Source: Tubulanus polymorphus (Eukaryota; Nemertea; Palaeonemertea; Tubulaniformes; Tubulanidae). From it: a stretch of 64,000 nt of DNA. The position numbers were made by a program, and so were the translations under genes. Shown piece after piece: positions 22,131 through 33,500 of this stretch. The notes under the pieces were generated by a model. That model was not told where the DNA came from, did not search any database, and saw only the letters and a list, made by a program, of their open reading frames with translations. The stretch lies in the NCBI RefSeq assembly GCF_964204645.1, contig NC_134035.1:7936501-8000500 (forward strand). Direction: 5' to 3'. The first letter of the stretch is position 1. Each line of letters starts with the position of its first letter.

Positions 22131-22918
22131 ACATTCCTTTCTCTAAGTCGCGCACCTCAGTGCGCATGCACAGCGTCGATTATCAGCCAATCAGAACGCC
22201 CCATTGGCAAAATAGCATCAACAGGAATAATGCCGGATGGGCAAAATATCAATAAATGCGCAAAAACTTACAAAATGAATTGATTTTCCTGTTGTTGACA
22301 GCCGTTGTTGTTGTTGTTCCAGCAGTTCGTGGGTTATTTTTCATCATTTTGATTTTACTATGTGGCTGTGCAGATTTACTCACTACGTCTAATACACTAC
22401 CAACAAAACATCGATTACATCAGTATTTTATCAGTGACGTAACTATTAATCCGACCACTGTCTCGGTCGATAACCCACGTTTTACGCGCTCTCGTAATCG
22501 ACTGACCGTGACGACTCAATTCAATTCAATTCAATACTCCACCCGAAGCTGTCATCTCGGAGCTTAAATCAAATTCAAAATTTCTTTATTGTTGCTATCG
22601 ATAACCGATCAGTTTAAGGAGAAGTTCGATAACGTCTTTACAATAAAGACTGGTTACAAAAACGGGCGTGGAATGAAAGCAGCGCTCGCGTCAAAACCGA
22701 CGTGCGATGGGCAATCAACATCCGAAAGGCCCAAATGACGAAGACTCGGTCACCGCGTCCGATCGCAGTCCGACGATAATCCGATGATCGGCTCCACAAT
22801 TGTCAATCTGTGTTGAACTTTCTGAGAAATAAATCGCAAATCGACGACTTTTTATATTATTAGTAATCAACAACGACGGCGAATATATTGCGCAGTAGTT
22901 GAGACCACCAGCAACATC

Positions 22919-24719
22919 ATGATAAAGTTATTTTCGTTGAAAAATCAAAAGAAAGACGGTTCAGACGGTAGTGGTGGTAGACCCAGCGGTCAAAGAAAAT
23001 CATCTGCTGCCCAAATTAGAATCGCCAAAGGTAAAAAATACGAACCTTCTTACTAAAAAGGAAAGTCACTTTCTTTTTGTTTACATAGTAGGTTAAAAGA
23101 TATGGAAAATGAAATTGGGAAACCCATAAGAACCATGCTATCAGCAGTAGTTAGTGAAAAATGTGTTCAAATCCTGTTCTGTTGGCTGCTTTCTAATGTC
23201 TACTTAGTTAGTTACCTAATCGTTGGTGGTAAGCTTTTTATAATCGGATGTGGTTTGTGAAAATATCCAATCGTGAAACTAAACCACAGTCAGGTTACTG
23301 ACTAATGTCTACTCTGTTTGTGGCCATTACCTCGAAGGCCATTCCATCTTCAGGTTGAATGAACAATCCAATTGGGTTTTTCTGGGGAAACCTAGATCTG
23401 AATGATAGGCCTACCTATCATACAACAGTTCCTCGAATTTTCTGGTTATTCAAACTTAGCGCCTTTCATATTTTTGTATTTTAGATATTAACGAGCTGAA
23501 TTTGCCGAAAACTTGTCAGGTAGATTTTCCGGATGAAGATGATCTACTCAATTTCAAACTAATTATTAGTCCAGACGAAGTAAGTTCAGAAAGATTCAAA
23601 AACAAGAACAGAAATTAGTTCCCAGTGTTTTCCAGAATTGCGGTCACCCTGGCGCATTGGTTATCGTCGAGGCTGAACCTTTTTTTACCAAAAATGCATA
23701 GCTGGTAATTGTTTTTGTTTGCAGGGTTTTTACAGGGGTGGACGTTTCGAGTTCAGTTTTAAGGTCAGCCAAGGCTACCCGCATGAACCTCCTAAAGTGA
23801 AATGTGAAACGATGGTGTATCATCCGAATATAGACCTCGAAGGAAATATCTGTTTAAATATACTAAGGTGAGAAAGGACACTTTTTGAAGCACAAACACA
23901 TAGCGGGATGCTAGGTTATTTATCAAAGCCGATCTAGCTGACATGTTTCTAATCGTTCTTAGAAAGAGTGGTCAAAACCAAACTATTCATATGAAAAGGT
24001 CTAAAATGCTATGGTCAACTCTAAACCTGAATCAGTTTGCCAAGTTATCTACATTATTTGATACAGACATTATTTACCATCCAACTACAGTGAAACCTGT
24101 TTAATCCAGATTTCGGTCTTAATCCATACAATATTTATGCATGTTCATTAATGTAGGCCTACAGGAAAAACTGGATGAATTTTGTTGGTCCCTAATGATC
24201 CAAATAAAGCGGATTCTACTGTTAATAGTATCACGGCATAATTCGATGAACTGTATCTGTTCTGTTCATTTATAGGGAAGACTGGAAACCTGTGTTAACT
24301 ATTAGTTCAGTAGTTTATGGTCTACAATTCTTATTCCTAGTAAGTATGATGTCATATTACCGATACATATCATAGCAAAAAAAACTCCAGTATATCGGTA
24401 TCAGATACTTTCCATATTGGAAAACCATTTTAGGTATCTTTCCCTAATATAACCATAGAAATAGTTACAAATACAGCAAGCGAAAACCTTGAACAACCCT
24501 TTGAAAATCACTCCAATATTCAATCATTGAAATCTTGAATAGCGTCATTTACAAATAAAACAATTCAATTCATTTAAGGAACCGAATCACGAGGATCCGC
24601 TGAATAAAGATGCCGCTGAAGTGTTGCGCAATAATCGCCGTCAATTCGCGCAAAATGTCTTCAAATCGATGCAAGGAGGTTACGTCGGCTCTACGTACTT
24701 CAAACATTGTTTAAAGTGA
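22919..24719 (+). CDS. UBE2M: NEDD8-conjugating enzyme E2 M (UBC12)
   Basis: Five exons: 22919-23030, 23485-23579, 23725-23867, 24276-24339, 24579-24719. They give 184 aa; human UBE2M is 183. The N-terminus [17 protein letters not shown] is the extended tail that binds the NEDD8 E1 and DCN1, followed by [20 protein letters not shown]. The UBC core shows the HPN motif ([20 protein letters not shown]) with catalytic Cys at about residue 112. It ends [18 protein letters not shown] then STYFKHCLK. It takes NEDD8 from UBA3/NAE1 and passes it to cullins with RBX1, activating cullin-RING ligases. All junctions are GT/AG and in frame. Exon 4 starts after TATAG. Intron 1 carries a 99-bp MITE. An AATAAA at 27103 could end a long 3' UTR. 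Confidence 0.97.
23205..23303 (+). mobile_element. 99-bp MITE 'TAGTTAGTTACC...GTTACTGACTA'
   Basis: Intact copy in UBE2M intron 1 with imperfect inverted ends TAGTTAGTTACCT and AGGTTACTGACTA. The interior contains GGTGGTAAGCTTTTTATAAT and GTGAAAATATCCAATCGTGA. It is a near-exact reverse complement of the element at 52459-52558. Confidence 0.85.
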
Positions 24720-26476
24720 TTCACGATTCATGGATTAGGTGATTAATAACGCTGAACATTGTACGTGTCAGGACCGAACTAATAAGTATACTGTGACTGA
24801 TATAGTCTTAAAAAAGGAAAAAAAGTTGACATACACCGGCGACGACGAAGTTTGCTTGGCAGAATTTAATGGTCATCATTGGGACGCTCATTATTCTTAT
24901 CTCAACAATGAGAAATATCGATGATCACCAGTGGCGAAACTAACCTCGTCGTCATTATGTTAACGTTTTCTTCAAACTGTTCAAAAACATCGTCAAGCTT
25001 CGCTCGCTTATTCATCTTCGGTTTCGTGATTTTCCTACGCGTTATATTAGAAAGGAATATCGGATAGTTCAGGGAGGGTTGATATTCAGGGGCCAGTTGC
25101 CCAGTCATGGCTTAGATTGCAAACCAGTCTGAGATCAAACTAGTCTAGAGCCTATCTGATAACTTAAGACCAGCACTGGCCGAACTGTGAAACTCGGCCC
25201 ATGCTTGTCTGCTTGTTTCACACGCGTTTTTAAGAAATGTATCTCTACACCTCGCGTCCTAAGATGCATTCACTAATATCGGTTGATAGCATACCCAGAA
25301 CTATTTCACAGTTGTGAGTTACAACTCTTAAAGTGAAAAACTAGTTCAGGAGCGGATCCAGATCAAGTGGGGGTGCTCTGCTGGTCAACTGAAAGAAAAT
25401 GATACCAAGGAAAATTTCCGAAGGGGTGCTTAAGCACTCGAAGCACCCTTCCCCACCCCCCCCCCGAATTCACTCCTGAGTTCATTTCATATTGTTTAGC
25501 ATCAAGAGTCTTTACATAGGACTGTGGAACTGGCTCCAGAATCTTAAACTTAATCCAGGTAATTATAGGCGTTTCCCCTTAATCGAGGCGTTTCTCACTT
25601 TTCTCGTTCTTTACCTTGGAAATAACTTGACAAATTAAACGTGTTACGTTGTTCAAACTGATGCCTGATTACTAAGAAAAAGAAATACATTCTCTAAATG
25701 TATTTTTGCTATTAATCATTTATTCAGTACCAAAATTTCTGAATGTTATCGCTTCAATTCATTATTGGATCCGTGCATTGTATGAATGAGCTTTACGATT
25801 AAGCCTTTATTTATTAAGACTTAACCAAGCCACGTGTGAATGGAGAATTTATCAGCAAGTGATTGTCTTTCACTGTCTATGTGAACTGCATGTTTAATGG
25901 TCCTACCTCATGAAATATACTTGTGTCATATTACTACAACTATATATAACAAAAGTTTCAATGTGTTTATTCAGTTTTTATTCGAGTATGTACAACAACA
26001 GAATGAATAGAATTAGAATATTGTTTTCATATTCTCCAGGTAAACACAGGGACTCCACATCCACAGGTTTGAGTTAAGTTTGTCACTGAAATCTAAGCCT
26101 TGATTTAGTTTCTGATTCCTTTGGTCAATTGGGGCGTAATCGAGGCTTAGATTTAAGACCACCGCATCTAGCTTCAAACAATTTCAGAATGGGTCAGCCT
26201 TTTGATTCTGGTCCTCCAGTCTAAGGCCCTTGTTACGAATGACCCTGAAAGCGTATTAACTGTGAGTAGCAGGTGTCCCGAGACATAGCCCTGCGAATAA
26301 TAGCCAGCCATATTTCTGAATACACGATATAAAGGACATTCGAGATATTTATTGTTAGGTATAACTTATGGGCGCAACTTACGTCCCACTTCTTGCTGCA
26401 CCGATATTTATGCCAGTTCAGGGCTGTAGATTTGAATTTTTGGGGGCAGCTGAAAAGGGGGCAGTTGTATTGGATA

Positions 26477-26722
26477 TACAGTCGAATCTCGTTAGTACGA
26501 TGTCCGCGGGAAAATGAAAAATCATCGTACTAGCTAAATCTCGTATTAACCATTTGATAAAAACAATTCTATGATTACCTCAACAGACTCCCCATAGAGA
26601 AGTTTATTGCACATGTGGTCAGCACCTAACGTTTTTGTAGGAAAATGCTTTCCAGGAATTCTTGAATTCATCGTATTACTGAGGTTTTCGTTGTGAGCTG
26701 AATTGTACGAGGTTTGACTGTA
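26477..26722. mobile_element. Pogo/Tigger-like MITE, ~246 bp
   Basis: Ends TACAGTCGAATCTCGTTAGT and, in reverse complement, TACAGTCAAACCTCGTACAA. The TA flanks fit the TA target-site duplication of Tc1/mariner-superfamily elements. Inside it repeats the 'ATCGTACTAGC/ATCGTATTAC' theme typical of this MITE group. Non-coding. Confidence 0.7.
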
Positions 26723-27102
26723 ACAGTAATATTTGCCAGAATGGCACTTTTCTGGATATGTACGGCCTACACTTTAGAAATTTGTATATCGATCTAAAGA
26801 TATTTGTAAACAATGCATACATTTTTCTAGAAACCGCATAAAAATGCTTTCAGTTTTTTTCATCAGTCGATCAACAAAATACTTAAACGCCTTTCAATTC
26901 ATTAGAAAGTAAAAATTGATAAAATGGACCCATATCAACGTGCGACTAGCTTATTTTGATTTCTGATTAATTTTTTTGGACGCTGGCAAATATAGCCTCA
27001 TCATAAATGCGTGTTACCCCAGCGCAACAAACTGAGATGTTCAAATGATGTTTATATAATATACATAATATCTTAAGAATAAAATTGGTTGAAATATTGT
27101 AA

Positions 27103-27108
27103 AATAAA
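27103..27108 (+). terminator. Candidate UBE2M polyadenylation signal (AATAAA)
   Basis: Perfect hexamer in an AT-rich context 2.4 kb after the stop, followed by a G/T-rich stretch (TTGTAGTTTGC..TTTTTTGTGGTGG). Nearer signals would also be possible. Confidence 0.35.
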
Positions 27109-27469
27109 ATCCTTGTAGTTTGCTTTTTTGTGGTGGTGACATCCTACAGTCATAGTACAGTAGTGAAGCCCACTGAAGATGAATTATCAGCTTAACTACT
27201 GCAGGAGTCATGTTTTGTGCCGTTTTTTCTAATTACTTTAATCGTCCCATGTTCGAAAACATCTGACAAACAGGTTTTGCATGGTATAACCAGACAGGAT
27301 GATGTCCATCTCCATTTATGTGGCATCAGAAACCACCATCAGGGTCAGTGAAGCATTTCCATCATCCTTTCCTTGCGTTGGTTAAACAGGTTCAGACCAT
27401 AAACAAATTCATAGAAGACTAGCCCGAAACGAAAATAAAGAAAACAACTTTTAACTGGTATGATATTCT

Positions 27470-27475
27470 TTTATT
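27470..27475 (-). terminator. Candidate NUP160 polyadenylation signal (AATAAA)
   Basis: Reverse-strand AATAAA about 90 bp after the NUP160 stop codon at 27563. Confidence 0.5.
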
Positions 27476-27562
27476 TATGAATGGAAATGAATATTTTACA
27501 CAAATATTTACAAAAATTGACCGATGATATAAATGCGAATTGATTTATTTCTGCTTTGATTG

Positions 27563-30500
27563 TTACGCCACGAAAACGCTGGTATTCGTTGAGAAAGTCA
27601 ACGTCAATTTATCGCTTGACGCTTTGTCGAGAATATCGAAATACTCGGTTAATTTATCGTTCAATTTCTCGTAGAGCTGAAATAATGAAATAACACCTTC
27701 CAATTCTGTCACCATTTTGGACTAGCGTGGTTACTATCGAGACGGGTAAGTAAGATTTGGATGCGAGCGATTACTAGAAACATCAATCAATTTTTGACAG
27801 AGCAACAGCAGTGGATCCAGGAGCCTTTACGGACTACCTTCCAGAATTTGAGACAAGGAGAGTGATCTAAAAGGGAGGCACTCTGCCACAAAAGAAGATT
27901 TCCAAGTTTCAGCAGTCTGAGAAGTGTTTTTTTCTGGCATCGGAGAGGAATTCGATTTAGTAGTCAATAGTGATAAATGAAATGGTAGAAGTGAATAATA
28001 TAATACGAGGGCTATTTCAATTTTCTTACTCCTCCCCCATTGCTCGGAATGAAATAAATCAAATTGCTACTCACTTTGGCGATGTGATCATTTCTATGAG
28101 CTGATTCTTCAAGAGTATGATATAACTGATCTATACTGGTGTACGGTAACCATACACTGCACGGTGGTCCAGAACCGTGTAGATATGACTAAAATAAATG
28201 CAGAACAATTTCACCCTCATTATTGAATAACTACATCTCGCAAAACAAATCTGTATTTGGCAAAACAATTAGTTCATCGCAATGAATCGTCATAATCAGA
28301 GACTGGTGGCGCAATCATGCTTATGTGAGACCAAAAGTGGTCTTCAAATAAATGGCTGGTCTCAAAGAGTTAGATTAAATCTCACACTATGATGAACTTA
28401 TAAACTGGTCTTTAATTTAAGCCTTGAATGCGCAACTGAGCCCTTTGTAGTAATCTATATGTAATATCAGCAGGGCTGCCAACCTCTGAAAAGTGCTATC
28501 AGTAACAAATTGAATTTTTTCAGTAACATCTCATTGAAAAATGTAAGAAAATGTTCAATTAATCAGTATTATCAACAGTGAAACCCTCTTTCAGTTAAAG
28601 TCTTTCAGTTGATGGAAAACTTACATTCAGTCCGAAATATTCTTTTCCTTTTCCGAGTATGGCGTCGATATACTCCGTTACTAAAGTAATCGATTCGTCC
28701 AGCAAGTCATAATCAAGTAGAAGTCTCAATAACTGGGACATATCTCGAAGCTGAAGAAAAAACAAACATAAGTGTACCCAAAAGTAAACTCCAAGAAAAA
28801 ATCAATCTTGCTGATTTAATCTTAACATTTAATCAGTCAATTGAACCAATTATCATTCATCTCTGTTTTATGTTTTGTTTCAACATCATCGGGGCCATAT
28901 CATAGACAAATTGAAGCTTCCTTAAAGCTCCAATTGTATTGTATCATGATGACTATTGACATTAAAAGTCCTTCCGTGAAAATGGCCTCTGATTTAACCG
29001 ATGAAAAGATTAAATCATTGCATAGCACCCAATCATCAACGTAACTGTGACGTTTGACCATTACTGATTTTCACCCGATGATACAGTTGTTATACATTGT
29101 TTTTTAATCATTGCCTTGTGACAATTTCTAAATAAAGTTTATCCGTTCTATTTCTTTTTGAAAACAATGATACCTTGTATGAATTGATGAGCCACGAGGG
29201 TAGAGCGAAGGCTTGCAATAGAAGTTTATTGACGACACATCTATGGTAACGGGTCGATGATTGTTCTTCATAATTTTCGAGATATTTTTGCAGTATTTGC
29301 CAACATTGATCCGAAGCGCTGGAAAAAGTATACAAAACATAGAAAATGAATCCGTACATGTGTTTAACTTATAATATCAACTACATCGATAAGCAATGAC
29401 CTTTCGATAAAAGCAGGTTTTTCAAATTCGGAAATCTGTGAAAAGGTCTTTGATATTTTCTAAAGAATAATCCAGACTTAATTGCAATTTAAAGAGCAAA
29501 TAGCCAAGATTCGAGAGGTGAGATGAATGAATAGTAAATGAAATTAGAATTGTCCATGGCACACCCGAGATGACGCAACAAACACTCAGATTTATATAGT
29601 GAAAATCAATGCACTTGCAATAAAATTCTAAGTGCAAATTCTAAGCTCCCGAATCTAAATATAGGTCATCAAATATCGAGAAAAGACTTTCCCACTCGGT
29701 GTAAGGTAAAGATATCACTGAAAATCAATTTACGCATTGACTTATAATATTCAAGGGGATTACGAAGCTTTATTTTAAAATATTTCATACATCATAATAA
29801 ATACTCGGAAGATAGGAGGAAGAAATATTCGTTGTCGTTCTGCTATAAGTCTGAACTTACCTCAACTCTTTAGTTGTATGTAAGTCAGAGATGTCGCTGT
29901 GCGTTGTGAATATATCGGCCGTGTGCGATGTCAACTGTTTAGCGCCCTGCGCCAGCCACACGCACCACGACGTCAAACCCTCGAAGACGACGTCCAATTT
30001 CATATCGAATTTCTGGCATAGTTTCACCGCCTGATCGAACAGTCCAGCCGTCACTAACAGACCAGTCATCTCATCAGCAGATGGCGTCGGACCTAATGAA
30101 TGGAACATATCGGCACGGTTACTTATAGCTGCCGCTACTGCAAAATCTTCACCAAGTACAGTGATCGTGATATAGTTCGGTCAAGGGAAAAGTGTGATTG
30201 GAACTGCTCAGAGTAGCGCAGCAGTTCAACCAGGCCCATGCTCAATCAGCAACATTCTCCATCAAAGAAACATCCCTTTGCTAAGCCTTGTTCCGGAATT
30301 TTTTTAATGCTGATGACCAGAGGTATCAGGGTAATCAGCCGATCAGTGAAAACGATAAATAACCAAATAATGGGGTACCCGCAAAACCAGCTATTCCGCT
30401 AGATGGCGTGAAATGCAATAGGTTGCTCGTTATCAAAATTAGTTCATTTTCAACGAACTTTGAACTGGATTTCTAGACTCCTGAATCCATATACTATCAC

Positions 30501-33500
30501 AGGACTCACCAAATACTTTCATTCTTCCAATCAAATATCAATATAGTTTTCATAAATAATTGATTCATTTAAGAGAAAAGTTCATTTAGATTTAATTGAA
30601 ATGTAGAAGGAAATTGAACGCGGACGACCAACTATATACTAGCGAACGGATCCTCACCGGCCATGAGTGGAATCCTCGATTGCCACAGTAGCACTGCGGG
30701 TGCCCCATTGCAATTTATCAACCAAGGATGAAACTAACTGTTTATTAAACAAACAGCGGTTTGGCCTTTCAGGCATATTAAGGGAGTTCTGATTGTGTCA
30801 CTAAGGGTTTTTTGGATCACCATAACTGGCACTCATAAGATAAACACCATACATATCAACCTTTCGATGAAGCGAGTTCAAGATTAGGGCGTATTTTCTT
30901 ATTCTCAACAATAGCAAATAATTACAGAAATATACTCAATTTACAGATAAAAGAGCCCCCTGTTCCACAGGTTGAACATCAAGTACTAAACCATTAAAAA
31001 AAGACTTCTCAATAACCCGGTTAATGTTTTTTATAGGTAAATATTTCAAGTCAAAACTCACCAGTCCTGTACGAAGGGTTCGGATCTTTTTGTATCAACT
31101 CCAAACGACATTGTATCAACATGTAATCCTTCTCAATATCAGCCAATTCCAAAACATCTAAACGTCTTTTTACTGGAAGTAATACGTTACAATTCATCTC
31201 AACAGAAAACCACATTCACGGTTTTTGTAGAAGTTTGACTACCATTATATAAAATGAATGTGCAAAATGACTGAATATGAATTACACTCTCCTGTGCAGA
31301 GAGATATGTCGCAAAATATCTTCTAACAAAACAAAAATATTGTATACCAGTAAATGTTGAACTTACAGAAACGGGCTGGAAATTCTTCACCATCGCTAGA
31401 ACGTTTTGGGGATTTGTCACCATCATTCTATTAAATACAAAACGAATGGTGATTACGCAATACATGCCATGGTCGATTGATTGCAACAGTTACACTGCAT
31501 GATCAAAATACGGCTCAGTGGCCGGTTCCAGTCAATGACTTATATCTAAGACCAGTCAAAGCTCATCTTAGTTATAGAGCCAATCTAACAATTTCAGATC
31601 TGTGGAATGTTTTTCTCTGTCAATGGCATAAGGCCTCTTTTAAGAGTTCAGCTTGTGACTCTTCCTATTTCTTTCTCCTTATACCTGTACCCGGTATTTC
31701 ATCTAACAATCACATGCTCCAAAATCCAAAATAAAGTTAGATTTAAAGTTTTGGAGTTAATAATAATAATTGACATTTATATAGCGCAGGTATCCAAACT
31801 AGAGTCAGTTCAAATGCGCTCCAAACTTGGTATTATTACCCCCAGCCTATAACTCTATTCCATGTATCAGTCATCTCTCCCTGGGGAGAGGTAACATCCG
31901 AGCAGCTGCTAGGCACTCAGGAGTCATCTATTAGACCAGGTACCCATTTACTCCTGGGTGGAGAGAGGCAATGAGGATAAGTGTCTTGCCGAGGACACTA
32001 CGGCAATGTACGGGGCTTGAACCCATGACCTGGCTTCCCAGAGCCGAACGCTCTAACCATTCGGTCACACCGCTCCACAAACTGTGAGTTAAACGATGAC
32101 TGTGAAACTACGCCGCGAAAAGTAGCGTTTCCATTGTCAAAATTACTGACAACCCTGCACCTTGACTATTGAATAAATCATACCTCAATGATGTTCGATG
32201 GAGTAGCGATCCAAGCGTATTTTTCATCGACTAATCGTAAAGCATTCATCGCCGCGAGATAACATCGAGCTTGTGACTGGATACCTTTAGAATTAGGCAC
32301 TTCTTGACCCAGTCGCATTCCGTATTCATACATTACACTCCCAGCTATAAACAAGAATAATGTCATATCACTGATTTAAGAACATAGGTACCTGGTACAA
32401 TTTTAATTCATTAATCAGACTTTCACGTCGATATACATATATACCCATAGATTGCATTGCTACTATTGTGGCATAAGTTAAGCATTTGCCTTTGTTTAGA
32501 AGAATAAGATGACTTGCAATTCTAAATTGGGTTCTACCCCAAGTGATACCCTAGTTGTGTACCAAGTTTTAAAACAATCGGTCAACAATTGCGGCCTCTA
32601 GGCTGTTAACGTCGTTTTTCATGTCGGCCCCCTGGTGGCCATATTTTAAATCGAATTGACCCAATTCTAAATAGAGTTCTACCCCAAGTGATATCCTACT
32701 TGTGTACCAAGTTTTTGAAACAATCGGTCAACAATTGCAGCCTCTAGGCTGTTAACGTCGTTTTTCATGTCGGCCCCCTGGTGGCCATAATTTTAATCGA
32801 ATCGACCCAATTTTAAATAGGGTTCTGGCCCAAGCGATATCCTACTTGTGTACCAAGTTTTAAAACAATCGGTCAACTATTGCGGCCTCTAGGCTGTTAA
32901 CGTCGTTTTTCATGTCGGCCCCCTGGTGGCCATAATTTAAATCGAATCGACCCAATTTTAAATAGGGTTTTGGCCCAAGTGATATCCTACTTGTGTACCA
33001 AGTTTTAAAACAATCGGTCAACTATTGCGGCCTCTAGGCTGTTAACGTCGTTTTTCATGTCGGCCCCCTGGTGGCCATAATTTAAATCGAATCGACCCAA
33101 TTTTAAATAGGGTTCTGGCCCAAGTGATATCTTCTTGTGTAGCAATTTTTAAAACAATCGGTCAACAATTACGGCCTCTAGGCTGTTAACGTCGTTTTTC
33201 ATGTCCGCCCCTGGTGGCCATAATTTAAATCGAATCGACCCAATTTTACATAGGGTTCTGGCCCAAGTGATATCCTACTTGTGTACCAAGTTTTAAAACA
33301 ATCGGTCAACAATTACGGCCTCTAGGCTGTTACATCGTTTTTCATGTCGGCCCCTGGTGGCCATAATTTAAATCGAATCGACCCAATTCTAAATAGAGTT
33401 CTACACCAAGTGATATCCTACTTGTGTACCAAGTTTTAAAACAATCGGTCAACAATTACGGCCTCTAGACTGTTAATGTCACTTGCGGAGGCGGAGGTGG

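Larger units (their letters stand above)
21037..22252. mobile_element. ~1.2 kb element with ~50-bp terminal inverted repeats
   Basis: The left end GATATTTTGCCAATGCGGCA (to ~21090) and the right end, read in reverse complement (GATATTTTGCCCATCCGGCA, from 22252 back to ~22200), align over about 50 bp. The inside holds telomere-like repeats (21149-21250), two separated halves of a 100-bp MITE (21257-21304 and 21950-22003), a short AT-rich ORF and a tRNA-like segment. No transposase is visible, so it would be non-autonomous. It ends 670 bp before the UBE2M start codon. Confidence 0.65.
14678..22918. other. Gene-poor, repeat-rich region between PTDSS2 and UBE2M
   Basis: PTDSS2 and UBE2M point away from each other here, so both promoters and 5' UTR exons must lie inside. 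I found no conserved protein exon. 14946-15516, 15610-16470 and 18840-19320 are unique-looking sequence with short ORFs I do not recognise. The rest is repeats and mobile elements listed individually. Confidence 0.6.
24720..27562. other. Tail-to-tail interval: UBE2M 3' UTR and NUP160 3' UTR
   Basis: No conserved exon. Short ORFs after the UBE2M stop are UTR noise. It contains a half-copy of the CCAGTTCCACAG repeat (25300-25535), a pogo-like MITE (26477-26722), and polyadenylation hexamers for both genes (AATAAA 27103-27108 plus; 27470-27475 minus). Confidence 0.6.

Noticed and set aside
22256-22567. 103-aa ORF with a hydrophobic start upstream of UBE2M
   Set aside because: No similarity, hydrophobicity comes from a GTT repeat, and it starts at the end of the 1.2 kb repeat element. 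Probably promoter/5' UTR DNA.
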